A DNA stretch of 64,000 nucleotides from Centroberyx gerrardi (taxonomy: Eukaryota; Chordata; Actinopteri; Beryciformes; Berycidae): positions 8,757,807 to 8,821,806 of the forward strand of contig NC_136017.1 of the NCBI RefSeq assembly GCF_048128805.1, in the 5' to 3' direction. Within the stretch, counting starts at the first letter, position 1; each line of letters opens with the position of its first letter. A program made the translations under genes and the position numbers. Shown here piece after piece: positions 39,712 to 52,790 of the stretch. The notes under the pieces were generated by a model that worked only from the letters and a program-made list of their open reading frames with translations, had not been told where the DNA came from and searched no databases.

Positions 39712-41489
39712 ACCTTTGTACACAGGCATATTACCTTTATGTCAGGCATATTTAATCTAATGCCATTTGATATTTAATCAGATTACACCGATTTCAGTAG
39801 GACTTTTATCATCATTTGCACTCCTGGGCAAAACCTCCAACTCTTTGCTCTTATTTTGAGAAACACTCTTGGGTGCATGTAGCATTTAGCTTGGGTCTAT
39901 GTGACTCTCTCACTTCTTATACACTATTTGTGGGTTTGCTATTCTAATGAATTATCTGCACAGCCTGTGTTTATTTGCATACTCACAGAAAAATACTCTT
40001 GTGCACGCCAGACTCATTGCACCCACTCTTGTTTTTGCACTGTGCCTCACATTGTGTCCATGTTAGCAGCTCTGGGCCACAGTCTCAAATAAACAAGAAG
40101 TGTTTTTAATCCAAGTCTCTGGTTGGCTTTGGCTCTGAGCAAGCCGCACTCACTCATTTGGTTCAGAGGAGGCTGCTGTCCAGCAGATTGCGATGTCTGA
40201 GTGTTTGTCCATGCACAGGCAGCAGCACTGAACATCGTTTTTGGTCACTCAGTACCTCAAAAGTATGTGTGTGTGTGCTTGTTCATGTGTGTATGATAAA
40301 ATAGCTCTTTAAAGATAGCAGATAAACAAAATTAATAAGTCATCATCATATATGTCATCTCGTCTTATCTCATCTCATATTGGGTCATTATTTTGTGACT
40401 TATTTCTTTATTAAAAGTCAAAAGAAACTGGTCCATGTGACATTGCAGCTAAACCAACTTCATGCTGGCATTTCCATTACTTTACCCTTTATAGCAGTAC
40501 ACACTGCACAATGGAGGCATTCTTCCTGGAAGGAGGAGGTTTTGAAAACATTCAAACATAATTGTGGTTAAGTATACACCACTGCTTCCCTTCTATCAGC
40601 GACCGCAGCACGAAAGTAATCACCACTGCTCTAAGAAATGCGAAAACAACTAAACTACAACTCACTAAGTCACTAGAGAGGCTTTACAGGACTTTGTGCT
40701 ATAGCACCATGACTCCTGTAACGTGTGTGTGTGTGTGTGTGTGGGCATGAGCTTGTTTGTGTGTGATTAGACACACTCCTGTTTGTGCCTGCAGCTGTGT
40801 GGCGTGTGAGCACAGACGATATTGGGTCTCTCCCTTCTTTCACCACTGGAGGTCGCTCAACTCATTGCTTTACTTTCCACACAAGCATAAGCAGGAGATA
40901 GGAGTTTGTAGAATGCACCAAGTCTTGCAAGACCCGCTTCCAATCGAGGGTCAAACCCAAAGAAACTAAACCCTCTGTCTCCTGAATGCGTTCTCCCTCT
41001 TGCCGTTCCTTCCCATGGTTTACACATCCACTCAAACACACTAAGGAAAAACCTTGGAGCCTCATATCCTTGAAGTGAATTACATACAGGGCACATGCTG
41101 CTAAATGAGATGTAGCAATTAGAGGACCCACAGAGGAGTCTGCAGGGTGCCTTAATCCTTTAAACATGTCCATGCTGAAGAGACTGGCAAAGCGCTGCCA
41201 AGAGAATGGTGTGAAAATAAACACTGATGGGTGAATGTATGTTTTCCTCCGCTGTGGTATTTGCTTCTCCTACAACTGTACTGAAGAGATCAAAGCTGAT
41301 CTTTTTGGAGAGTTGGAATAATGGAAATATGGCTGCCTTACATTTTTCTGCACAATGAGTAAAAAAGTGAGCTGTGTTAGATTGTGAACAAAGTTAGTAC
41401 AGAACATTTTTAGCGAACAAACGTTACTGAACAGATCAACTACACAGGTACAACCACTATGTTACAGATACTAATGGGACTTTACAGTA

Positions 41490-41856
41490 AGCATTTTAGA
41501 AACCTACAACAAAATAACCATAATATATCTGCGGGGGGTTGATAAGATTATTGATCAATACCAATGACTAAATGATTACTTCGCCAGATGCTGAGATTTC
41601 TAGCTTTCAAAACTCACTTTCCAGCCTGTACTCTGTTTTGGAACAAAAACTCTCCATCTCTTGGTATTATAGCAAATGACAAAGCAGTATCAGACGTTTC
41701 TATTGAATCTCTTAATCGTTGCTATTATGAAAATGTGACTTTATTATTACTATTATGTCAACTACAGGCCACCGTAAGGTGTGCCAGAGAGCTGTCGATG
41801 TTGCTGCAATTCGTTGGTCACTGATAGAGAGACATACATTACTAATTCCCCTTTAA
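41490..41856. mobile_element. TTAA-flanked MITE, copy 2 (left end decayed)
   Basis: The core ATAATATATCTGCGGGGGGTT, GATCAATACCAATGACTAAA and GATGCTGAGATTTCTAGCTT aligns with copy 1, and the right end AATTCCCCTTTAA is well preserved to 41,856. The left terminus is not recognisable. Confidence 0.65.
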
Positions 41857-41934
41857 ACACAGCGTGATTTAATAACCCTCTGTGTTGCTCTCCCCTGCTC
41901 TAAATAATCAATGACATTTAAGTCTAATAATGAT

Positions 41935-42085
41935 GTGATACTTTATTGATTGCAATAGGGAAATTGTCTTTTTGCTTGCCCGTCTCATCAAGGTCAGAGG
42001 TCAGGCTCAGCTACAGAGCAGCAACTCTGGAGCTGGTAGGGATTCAGTCAGTGTCTTGCTCAAGGACACTTCAGCAGGGGTGATG
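41935..42085. repeat. Dispersed fish retroelement-like fragment
   Basis: ATACTTTATTGATTGCAATAGGGAAATTGTC followed by AGGTCAGAGGTCAGGCTC and GTGTCTTGCTCAAGGACACT is a familiar teleost repeat combination, probably a truncated retroelement tail. The family was not assigned. Confidence 0.5.
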
Positions 42086-43736
42086 CTTGGAATTCTACAT
42101 TGGAAGTGTAAAAATGGCACAATCCAGAATGCAGATATGAGTAGAAGTGTGTGGGAATTGTTGAAAAGCAGGGAACAGTACACAGACAGGTAGGCTCCAG
42201 TACAGAGCTCGACATGACATGCTGTCCACCTCCAGTCATTTCCTATTTACTGCACTGTTTCCTCCTATAATGCATTTCAATCTCTGCTTCTTTGGCCCCT
42301 TCCTGCAGTCTTCCTGCAGGCAAATGAAGCACTGCTCCCTTGTGTTCACATTTCTCTCCAACTTTTCATCATATGTCACTTTATGGCCACACCTCTCACC
42401 TTTATGGTCTCCTCTCAAACCGTAGGCCTTCTCCCCCTGCTCTCCCCCTGTCTGGCTTGACGACCCTGGCTAGACTTTGCGTGGCTTGGGTTTGTCCCCC
42501 TCTACTTCCCCTCGCTCTGGGCCGCTCCTCTGGGGCTTTCCCAAGGCATGAGCGGGACGCTGGCCATGTGAGGGATCCAGATGGGTGTTAGCTGCAGTCC
42601 GGGGCCCTGCGAAAAAAATCCCTTGATGAATGACATGAATGGCAGTGATGCACCATGACTTTTCGCAGAAGGATGGGGTTTGTAACACTGAGCTGCCATC
42701 TGCACCGGCGGTCATAACTTGGCCCCGATACAGTTTCTCTGAGACACACCTCTCTCCTTGTTGGGCAGAGCAGCAACATATTGACGATGAATCGAACAGA
42801 ATTGTGAATTTATAATGTTTTATCTTTGCATCCTACTTCTGGGAGGTGAGTGTTAATATGAAACCTCCTCTATTTGCTTTTTACATCGCCTTGTATCACG
42901 GAGAGAATGGATAGTCCAAGGCATTCATGGTTCAACTTATCTGGCTTTTGTCTATGATTTACTTTACGCACCCCATCTAAAGGTTCATCAGTTGCTCTAT
43001 CATTAATGAACACTTAATTATACAAGTTCTATAGATCTATTATTACTATTATTATCGCTCAAATACAACCCAAACAGTAATCTGATACAGACAGTAACCT
43101 GCATTGATATGCTCAAATAAAGTAAAGCTTGCTGGTTCATTCAAAGCAGTACCACCAGAAAAAAAAACACGTTTAAATATTAAAATGGAAAACATATGTT
43201 GAAGTAGGTGAAGTGACATAATTACAATGAAAGCATTCTTTTCTTGGCTACACAGAACGGGGGCTTAATTGAGGAAATCATTTTCAAAAAAGACTGCACA
43301 ACTTCCAAAAACCTCTGATGAAGGACGTTTTGATCATTTTAAAGCCAGTGATATTTGGTGAACAGGTAAAACTGACTGTATTCAGAACCGCAGCATAGGA
43401 GGTAAAGGACTCGCTATTTGCAATGTATAGATCTAGCACCATGGACAGAGGCTGCAGAGAGTCTAGCTGTGGGATTGTATGCATCCATATGTGCAGACTG
43501 CAAGTAACCGGATACCCTTGGTGATGGCAAAGTCTGTGCCACTGTGTTTATGAGAGTTTTTATTTGTAGGAATTAGGGAATGGAAAGACCTGTTCATTCA
43601 ATGGCCAACCAGTGAAACATATTAAAGTGTGTCAAGCCACATACTGCTATTATGGTCAGACCGAACAGAGAGTGTGAGAAAAGTTACTTCTGTTGTTTCC
43701 CAAAAACCCCATTTTAAAAAAAGCAGCTTTTCCACC

Positions 43737-43738
<2 letters not shown>

Positions 43739-43766
<28 letters not shown>
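43739..43766. repeat. (CA)n microsatellite
   Basis: About fourteen CA units, 230 bases left of the poly-C tract. Confidence 0.93.
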
Positions 43767-43767
<1 letters not shown>

Positions 43768-43994
43768 GGCATTCTTAAGTATTGATTTTCTCAAAATCAA
43801 GCATGATGTCACACATGTGTCTGCTAAACTGGACCCCGCTGCGGTCAAAACCCCTTCTACTCTCACAGTGCCAGTTAATCCACACAGACGAAAAACTGGA
43901 GCACATGCTTGGCGTGGAAATCGGGGGGTTCTCGATAAAACAATAAGTCGGCAAAACAAAGAGGAGGGATCGTTGGCTTTGAAACACATGTTCA

Positions 43995-44020
43995 CCCCCC
44001 CCCCCCCCCCCCCCCCCCCC
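43995..44020. repeat. Poly-C tract of 26 bases
   Basis: An uninterrupted run of 26 C. The minus strand, which is the predicted col8a1 pre-mRNA strand, would carry 26 G and could form a G-quadruplex. The length may be uncertain because of sequencing or assembly difficulty. Confidence 0.95.
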
Positions 44021-47000
44021 ACGACCTCCAAGGATACGTCAATCTCCGCCGCTTGCTGAGAGAAACCAGACGAAAACACATCCTATTTCATTTACCAAGA
44101 CAGGCTGCACCATGAATCATAGAGCTCGTTTGGGAAGTTGGACGCAGTTTTCGGCATGGCTTCCTCCCGAGGTGACCGAATGTGTTAGAGAGACACAGAG
44201 CAGGGTGAAGGACATTCTCAGTTTCATTATAAACACATATTTGTTAGTCTGAACACACTACATCTGCTATTTTTTTAAGGTTATGTTGTTATTTTTCTTC
44301 ACCAGAATCTTGTCACATTGTGAGAAAATGTTCCTACAATTCTTCAGTTAAATACCTCACAGCGGGACAGATATTGTCCCGTTGCAGACGTTTTACTACA
44401 CTGGAAATGTTGAGGACCACACTGGATAATAAATAGTTTTAGCACTTTCATGTGTTTTCCCCTCGGTACGGTCGGATTGCATGTGTACAGATATTATGAT
44501 TGTTGTCGTTTGCCCCAAATAAATCAAACTTGAAACAAATCAAACACATCAAAACATTTCCACCGCAGCAGTAGAGAGAGCTGTCCAGGGCCTCGTTGTC
44601 TTGGTCATTGAATTTCATCCCTAAGCAACATTTCTTTTGATTCTTATTGCATCTTGCTGCCAGTAAAGATTCTCGGCTTGGCTGCGCTTTCAAATAAACA
44701 AATACTGTTTTTGACCCCATGTTTTACATAATGGAATAGTGGAAAAGTAGCCGTCTACCCCGATGTCTGACCTCTGTGGCAGCAATGATTCCCCCCTCTC
44801 CTCCTCCAGCTTTATGGTGTAAGCACAATTTCGCAATACTTGCACTCGATTTAAGTATTTCCATTGGAACTTTATGCCTGAGTGCCTTTGTATTCAAAGC
44901 AAATACACTATTTACTGCACTGCTGCTATTAATTACTTTGAAGAGAAAGGCTTTGAATACAGGACATGTCATCCATTCATATCCATTGATCGTGTTTTGG
45001 TTTCAAGATGTGTAATGGGAAAGAAATTAGAGCGACTGTGACTGGACCACAAACCCATTTGACCTTAGACTGAAATGCTTAAAAGTACTGAAATATGAGG
45101 GAATTAAGTGTTAATACTCAGGTACCTTTTACATCAAATATTGCATTATATGACCGGACCAGTAAGACTTTTCTCTAACAGAATACTATTCAATATTATC
45201 GTTGAATACTTCTACTTTTACAAAATGTATGTGGGTGCAGATAGAGAGAGAGGGCATTTGCTTTGGAGGAAAGGTCAGTGAATAAAGAGAGATGTGACGA
45301 GTGGATTTATGATTTATTTCTTCCACTGAAGAAATACAAAAGTAAGTAGGAAAAGTATTTGGAAGTCAGTTTAGTGTACTTTTCGGTGACTGACACTTTA
45401 TCTGACACTATCTAGCAGGTTAAAACAAAGAATAAGAGTCATTAGCAACTGCTATTCAAAACAGGCCTGGGAAGTAAAAGGGCTCAGTCGCACAGAGGGG
45501 TTCAAACAGGTCAAAACAGTCACTCAGGCCAAAACAAAGCTACACAGGTCCAAACACTCCGCTCCCCACTCCTCCTATCCTCCTTTATTCCTGGTATTCA
45601 TCACATCGACTGGGCTGCAGTGAAGTTCTCATGTTGCTCTTTGGGAGTCAACCATCACAGTTCCCCGAAGAGAAAACTTTTCCTCCCTCTGCTGGACAAT
45701 TTCTGATTCAGATGATGATTTAGTGGATGATTGCCAGGAACAATTTTGATTCAAACCACAATCTTTCAATTAAAAATTATCGATGGTACTGCAAGAGCTC
45801 TTTTCAGCTAACAGGATTACCATGGATGAGATGTATCGAGCCGTTTAAAGCGAAAGCCCACTCTGAAATGGAAATCCAGTGTAATTCCTCATCTTTCACA
45901 GTACAGCCAATATTTATGAACGTAAACAATACATTTCCAAAGCTGGAAACTGGAGAGTCTTTGGTGTCATCAAGGGACAAAACCTGGAGCTTATCCATTT
46001 ACAAGGCATTCAAGACTGACTTTGAACTCCTACGTTTTGGAGCTTTTGCATCCAAATGAGGAGAAAATGCACCGGTGTCTGCGTAAAATCACCCTTGTTT
46101 ATGTTCTCCCAATCACTGTTAGTTGAGCCACTCCAGGATGTGTCTCTGTCTGTGGATATGACATCATCTGGAGAGGTTTAGCTCTCTTGTTTCTCGCTGT
46201 TCACCACTCCAGACTCAACTGTCCGATAGCCTCCTACTACTTCTGATAGTGGATTTTCCCTTTGAGCACCAAAAAATGCGATCCGTCTGTTCCAAATTTT
46301 AGAGATCCCACCCAATCAAAGCATCTGTAGACAAACAAAAACGGCATTTTCATCTTTTAGATTTTTATGGAATGGCCTAATTTCTCATTAAATGTCTATC
46401 TCCACATCATGATAATTCTGTACAACAAAGACTGAGCAGAAACATCTTATGAACCGTCTTTCTGGCTAAAATTCCTTTGTTCTTCATCTTGTGCATGCAT
46501 CCCACTTTGATGAAAACCTTTCAGACACCTCCACGCCCCTCAGATGATGACCATCCAATGCAACAAAGCCCGCTCGCCCCTGAGTGGATGCCGGCTCTTC
46601 TGAACGTCTTTGCCAACACTTACAACCACAGCCGGCTCGGCTTGGTGATGAGCCACAAGTCTTTTATCACCTCCAGCCTGGCTTTGAAAATAATCAAATT
46701 TCCATTTCTCCTCTGTTTTCCTCCCCTGACTGGTTCCAGATGGGGGAGATTCTACCGCTCGATAAACAAACCATGAGGAGCGGAGGCATGTCATTGCTTA
46801 CAGATACGGGTGCCAGTCTTAATTGCCTGTGGTCAGGCCTGGTTTTTGTGTTTCAACCAGATTGCAGAGGTTTACAGTTTTCTCTTTTCCAATGGGAACG
46901 GGAGGCTAACGAGAGAGGGTGACTGGATCAAGTGCTGCAGAACGTGCTAACAAGGAACTGTCATCAAATGAAAATGAAGACACCTCGTATCATGTAAAAG

Positions 47001-47045
47001 TGATTCTGGATCATATGGGAGTGCGGCAGTATGTGACATGGAAAA

Positions 47046-47049
<4 letters not shown>

Positions 47050-47077
<28 letters not shown>
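47050..47077. repeat. (CA)n microsatellite
   Basis: A pure run of CA units in non-coding sequence. Confidence 0.93.
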
Positions 47078-47079
<2 letters not shown>

Positions 47080-47731
47080 GGTTGGAGGAATCCTAAGTTT
47101 CTGAGAATTGTAAGATTTGAAATATGCATACAAATTGTGTTTGGTTTATCTATAGTCACATATAGTTCAAAATTCTACATAGCATTATCTACTGAGTGAC
47201 TCCACAAAACACATATTTGTAAGAGAAAATATTGAAAGCCCCGCTCTAAGATTTAATCAATATATATCAATTATAGGTCTAACAGAATAAATTCTTGAAA
47301 TGTCAGAAACATTTAGCATCATCCCATAAATCCAAATTGTGGTCTTCTTCCCTTTGACACAAATAATGAAGAAATAAAATAATTTGTTGCTTAAAAATAA
47401 AGAATTGACATTTAGTTGTTTACAGTCTTTATTTGTCCAGAGAGTTGCATCAATCAATGTGGTGAATGAGAAATGTCTCCAGTCCTGTGTTTGATTATCT
47501 GTGCTTTGTTTTTGTTCATCTTTGGACAGTGACTTTGGGAAAAAAAAGCTCTTTCATCATCTGGAACAATGCTGCTTTTGAAGAGATGCAAACTGCACTT
47601 CCCCTTATGCTAAGTGTTAGCATGCACTATAACAATCTACATACATACAGCACACAGTATTGCACATTAAAGATTGCAGTGCTACAATATATACATCCTA
47701 ACATTGTGAAAGGACTGTGACTAAAATAGGA

Positions 47732-47773
<42 letters not shown>
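47732..47773. repeat. (CA)n microsatellite, paired with a (TG)n run
   Basis: About twenty CA units. A (TG)n run at 47,861-47,883 lies 90 bases away, so the two could pair as an inverted structure. Confidence 0.93.
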
Positions 47774-47775
<2 letters not shown>

Positions 47776-50700
47776 AAGGAATGTCATGATGAGCTGACAG
47801 AGGTAGATTAGGAGCCAAGCACACATCTGGGGAATGCACCTGTGTATGAGTATGAGCATGCGTGTGTGTGTGTGTGTGTGTGTTTGAATGCACGTGTGCG
47901 AGTGAGTGGTTGCTGTGTATTACCTAACCTTTACAAGAAAAACACTTCACCTCTACAGTGGTTCTCTTGGGCGACCAGCTGCAGTTAGCTGCTGCAGTTT
48001 CTGGAGATGAAAAAAGCCAAAATATCCTTTAAAAAAAATGTTGAATATGTGCATATATTTTTGAAGGCTACAGCTGATGGAAAGCAACCCATTCGCAATG
48101 CACCAATGCAAAACTCACTTATAGATGTCACATTCTGTTAGCCCTTGTATCATGAGCTCGGTCAATACATTTCAGTGAAAGAAATGCATTCAATCCGATA
48201 AATCACCATGTAAACAAAGCCAATTGTGGGGTGCTAGCGGCTCAACACGGGGCGCCAAACTCCAGTTTTGGATTGGGCTTTTGACCCATCTGATTCTCAT
48301 GTTCAGTCTGTCTGGTCTCCTGTCCAAAGACTGGGTGGGGACAGAAAATAGTCAAAAATTTGACAAACAGGCTAAATTTTCTATAATTAACATAGAAAAT
48401 TGGTTTTGTGTATCATGCATGGAATTCGGCCTCTAGAGTCTGTACAGCAGCAACAGACTTTCTTTTTCTCTCTCTCTCTCACACGCCCACACACACTCAC
48501 AAAAACCACAACAAATATTTTAAACATGCATTGGGACCTTTTGGACCGATACTGTTTTTCCTCTGTATCCACGGTCCGTCTGGCCCTGTCCAGGTGATTT
48601 ATCCCAGCTCAAACATCTCGGCAAATACCGCTGTGCAAAGGTCAGCGCCTCAGACAACACCCTCGCCCCGGCAAGACTGCACACACACACATTTTTTTGG
48701 ACGGACATAAGTTCAATCAAAAAAAAAAGGTGACTGGTTTAAGGGGAGATGATGGGTAACGATTCATTCATTCTCACACTCACAAATGCATTTTTTCGTT
48801 TTTTCCCATCCCACCCTATCCTGACGGTAACGGAATATCATCGTGTTTTCTCTCGCCACGTAGAAAAAGAAAGCAAAATGTTACAGCGATCCATGTCTGC
48901 TCCACCCGTCCCAGTTCCTCTCCAGCCTGTGTGTGTGTGTGTGTGTGTGTTTTACTCTTTTTCAGCATTCCTTCACACCTACTCGATCTCTTTGCAGAGC
49001 GAGGGCCGGAGTCGCCCTTCGCTTCACAGCCGACGAGGCCGAATCCGGGTCACACAAGTGGCCCGGCCGACCCGAAGCGGAACTGAAAAAGCCCCATTTT
49101 ATGGCGGCCCCCGCATTTTTAAACAGTTGTTCCAAAATGACCAAGTGACCACAAAAGGGAAGTAGAGACCAAGTGAGTGCCACTGATTTGGTTGAAATTG
49201 GCACCCGCGCACTGTTTGCTCACTGTTCCTCTGACACACACGTACGCACACGCACGTACATGCACTGACACACACACACAGTCCTCCTGACCTCTTCACC
49301 CAACTCATCGACAGATTTTCCTACAGTTCTGGGAACCGCAAGTCACCGAATGTCTGACCACAATTTTCATTTTCAGGCAGAGAACGGACTGGGAGGAGAA
49401 TTATTTTCCTATTAGCCTTGAGTTCTGTCAAAACAGAGTATCTGGTGTCTGCGGACGGCATTTAATAGCAATTCAGAACTAAGAACCACTTCAGGTTCTT
49501 GTATACTTAAGCCAGCAGTTGTTCTCATGTTTAGAAAAAAAAAAAAAGAAAAATCAATGGGAAGCAGGGATGGGAAAAATGCATATTTGAATCAGGAAAT
49601 ATTTACTTTGAAGAGAGCTTATTTTACATGACAAGGGCTGTTTCCACATCCAAAGCTGTTCCATTATCTTGCAAACGAACTTGGGAGGCTTCTCAAACTT
49701 TTTTAGTTTTACTTTGGATCTCTGAGTTTGCATATAATATACTTGTTGCTGGTGGAATATAATATAAAAAATGACACCATTCTGATTCACATGCAGCTAT
49801 GCGTTGCAATGCACATGTTCCATGCATATTTGGATTAATCCAACTTTTGTGCTCATAAGGCACGATCTATGCCATTTTTTCTTGCTTTCTGTGATATTTT
49901 CATGATGAAAAAAAAATAATTTGTGCAAAGAGTGAGCAATGTCTTATTCTGGATAGAGGGTAATGTGCAGAATTGGGTTTACTAGTTTGTCAGTTTTGTA
50001 CTGGCTCTGAACTGGAGTAATACTTCAATAGTAAGTGATTACTTTCACTGGGAATAACCTCACACTTGGCCAGTAACTCCACCTGATCACATTCATCTTA
50101 CTATTTTTTTTAATCTTTGAACCATACGATCTTTGCAGACAATGCAGCTGTATATGTGTATTTTGTATTCTATGTGATGGAACAGTCAAACAATCAAAAA
50201 GACAAGGCAGTCCACAACGTGCAATGGGCCGCTTTCACTTATTATACCTTCCATGCCAAAAAGAAACCAAATGCTTACAAGGTGGGACACAAAATGGACA
50301 CGTCATCCCCCCTCTCTCTGTCCCAGTCTTTCCTGTCTCTCTCCTCTGTATCCATCTGATAAAAACATGCCCCCACCCCCGAAAAAACAGCCGCAAAACA
50401 GCCACAAATTTCACAACCTAGGTACTAAAGTACAAGTGGTCAAATGAAGACTTCCAGAGGAGGAGGAACTGGTAAATGTTGAAAGCTGGGAGCCCTCAAA
50501 TATAATTTGAAAATGACTAGGTGGTGATTATATGTTGCGTTGGGAAATGGATTTCTTACTGAATTTATTGCTGACGTTTTGACTCTGATGACGCTTTCAC
50601 CAGAGGATTTTCTAACTCACATTTTAGCACTTTGGACGTCGACTAATGATCAGTCATGGAGGTTTTTAAGAGGCTACGTTTGCAAAATTTCCTACATTCT

Positions 50701-52255
50701 TCCATGTGTCAGTTGATTTATTGAGAACATAAAATGGCCAAGTATCATTTAGGGCTCGCTGCAACACGAATGCATCGTCTGACCAGTGATAGTAATGGGA
50801 TGTGACGACTTTCCCGGGAAGCTTAATGTGTTATACAGTCACACTGTAAAATATGCCACTCAGAAAAAAAATATGATCCTCACTTCCCTACTGTCCAGAT
50901 GTTTTATCACTGGAGTGTTTTCTGTGTAGATGGGGGATAATAAGCACTACTCCTACTACTACAGCTACTTAGCAGTTTGTAGATACTAGATTAGAGATAT
51001 TGTGGAATAAATCTGCAAAATTAAAGCTATATTTCACTTTAGTGGAACAATTCAATTTCTCTCACACACTTTCATTGCAGAAGTCGAAAACTAACTTATT
51101 ATATACAACCACAGCAAAGCAGAAGCAGGTGATTTGATTTCTTTTTGCATCCATTTCCATATTTTTCAATAAGTCATTTTCCCGTTTTGCAGCTATCTGT
51201 ACGGACATCTGGAAAAACAGGCTGAATACCGGTGGTGACAACGGATCCCCGGGGCAGCTAATGTTAGAGATGGACTGCTTCTGAATAGCTGTGTAGGTGT
51301 GTAAAGAGACAGTAAAATATCGCTCTAATTTGCTTGCATGCAGAGAAATGCAGTTTGCAGGTGATTCAATGCAAAGTCTGTTTTCATATTTGCGACGTTT
51401 TTGAATTAAACCGCAAAGTGAAGTTTTCACTGCAGTCACTCTCGGCATGTGTGCAAGGAGGAGACCTACCACATATTAAATCTAATGAAAATCATGCTTT
51501 GTGTCATTTTCAAGACATCCGTGTGTCTATTAAGAGACCCCACATCTAGTGTTACACGTCGTTTTTGAGAGTGTGGGGTATAAATCCAAACGTAGGTGAC
51601 AGGGAACGGAGGCTGCGCTGCTCTGCACGGTAGCAGAAAGAGCGTTTAGACACATGGGCTCAAATCGCAGCGAGTGCAGCTGTGGGATCCAGAGGCACAT
51701 TCCCTCAGAGCTACAGCAACACGTCCTACTCAGGGGGTGAGAACTGGGAAGGAGTCGAGACAGAGACACTATCAAGACATTAATAAAGGAATAACAAATT
51801 AGAGACATTAACAAATCAAACATTAGGAATCTAGCTTCAGCAGGTTGTTGGCAGACTGATTCAGATTGACCTCTTGTGTCTTTCAGTTGGTCATGAGAAA
51901 AAAAAGCCCATCTGAACTCAAGTGCACAAGGGTTCATGAAAGGGTCAATCACCAATATTTGCTGCTCTCAGGACCCCTTGCCACCACAACTCGCTTACTT
52001 TCATTTTGCAAACCACACTTCTAATTCTAAAATATTCAAACATGGCAAAATAGACCCAAACTACATTATTTCATTCTCTGTAGGGTTGTACTTTTTTTTT
52101 TTTCCTACAAAAGGGAAATATAACTTAAAGATTTGATGTTTTTTTTTTTCTTATTGGTGTTCTCTCCACTGAAATAATGGTAAGTTCAAGGTCTCATCAT
52201 TCTATCTCAGCCTTTTTTAACTATTAACAGTGCAACAAGTAAGGTTTTTATTGTT

Positions 52256-52365
52256 CCATAGCACAAAATGACCATAATATATCTACATGGAGTTGATACG
52301 GTCGCTGATCAATACCAATGAATCAACGATTACTTGGCCGAGTGCTGAGATATCTCAGTTTCCAC
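52256..52365. mobile_element. MITE core, copy 3
   Basis: CATAGCACAAAATGACC, ATAATATATCTACATGGAGT and TGATCAATACCAATGAATCA match copies 1 and 2. Neither terminus is clear. It shares with copy 2 a short insertion between GTTGAT and TGATCAATACC that copy 1 lacks. Confidence 0.6.
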
Positions 52366-52522
52366 TCTGTTCCTGGAGATACTGTTCAAGGTTTTTATCT
52401 GACAACAGTGTTATGTGAGGAGTTGGAGAGGCGAAGCTCCCATCATCCCCAGCCAACACCCAGTCAGCCTCTTCCAACAGTGTTAAGAAGAGAACATTCA
52501 GCTGCCCTCAGGGCCTTGGACC

Positions 52523-52536
52523 ACACACACACACAA

Positions 52537-52568
<32 letters not shown>

Positions 52569-52790
52569 ATTAGTATACTTGTGAGGACCTCCTTTGACTA
52601 CAATCATTCCCTAACCCCTAAACTCTTAGTGTAACATAGACCTAACTGAACCATGTAAAAAGTAAGTTGACCAACAAGACAATTTCCCAAAAAGTCAATA
52701 TAATCCTTTAACCTGAAACCCAGATCCAAACCCTCAACTAACCCCCATGTGAGGACCAACAAAATATCCTCACTTTCCTCATCTTTTTAT
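52523..52790. repeat. CA microsatellite with attached dispersed repeat
   Basis: A (CA)n run ends near 52,562 and is followed by ACTTGTGAGGACCTCCTTTG, ATCATTCCCTAACCCCTAAA and later CATGTGAGGACCAAC. This fish repeat is commonly found next to CA arrays. It has no coding content. Confidence 0.6.

Noticed and set aside
45727-46059. 110-codon frame in the col8a1 intron
   Set aside because: No recognisable domain and no supporting splice or promoter context; random open frames of this size are expected in 16 kb.
48749-49165. 138-codon frame in the col8a1 intron
   Set aside because: It runs through a TG repeat (VCVCVC) and has no family similarity; kept only as a GC-rich patch.
51530-51955. 141-codon minus-strand frame
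   Set aside because: No recognised domain and no convincing splice sites.
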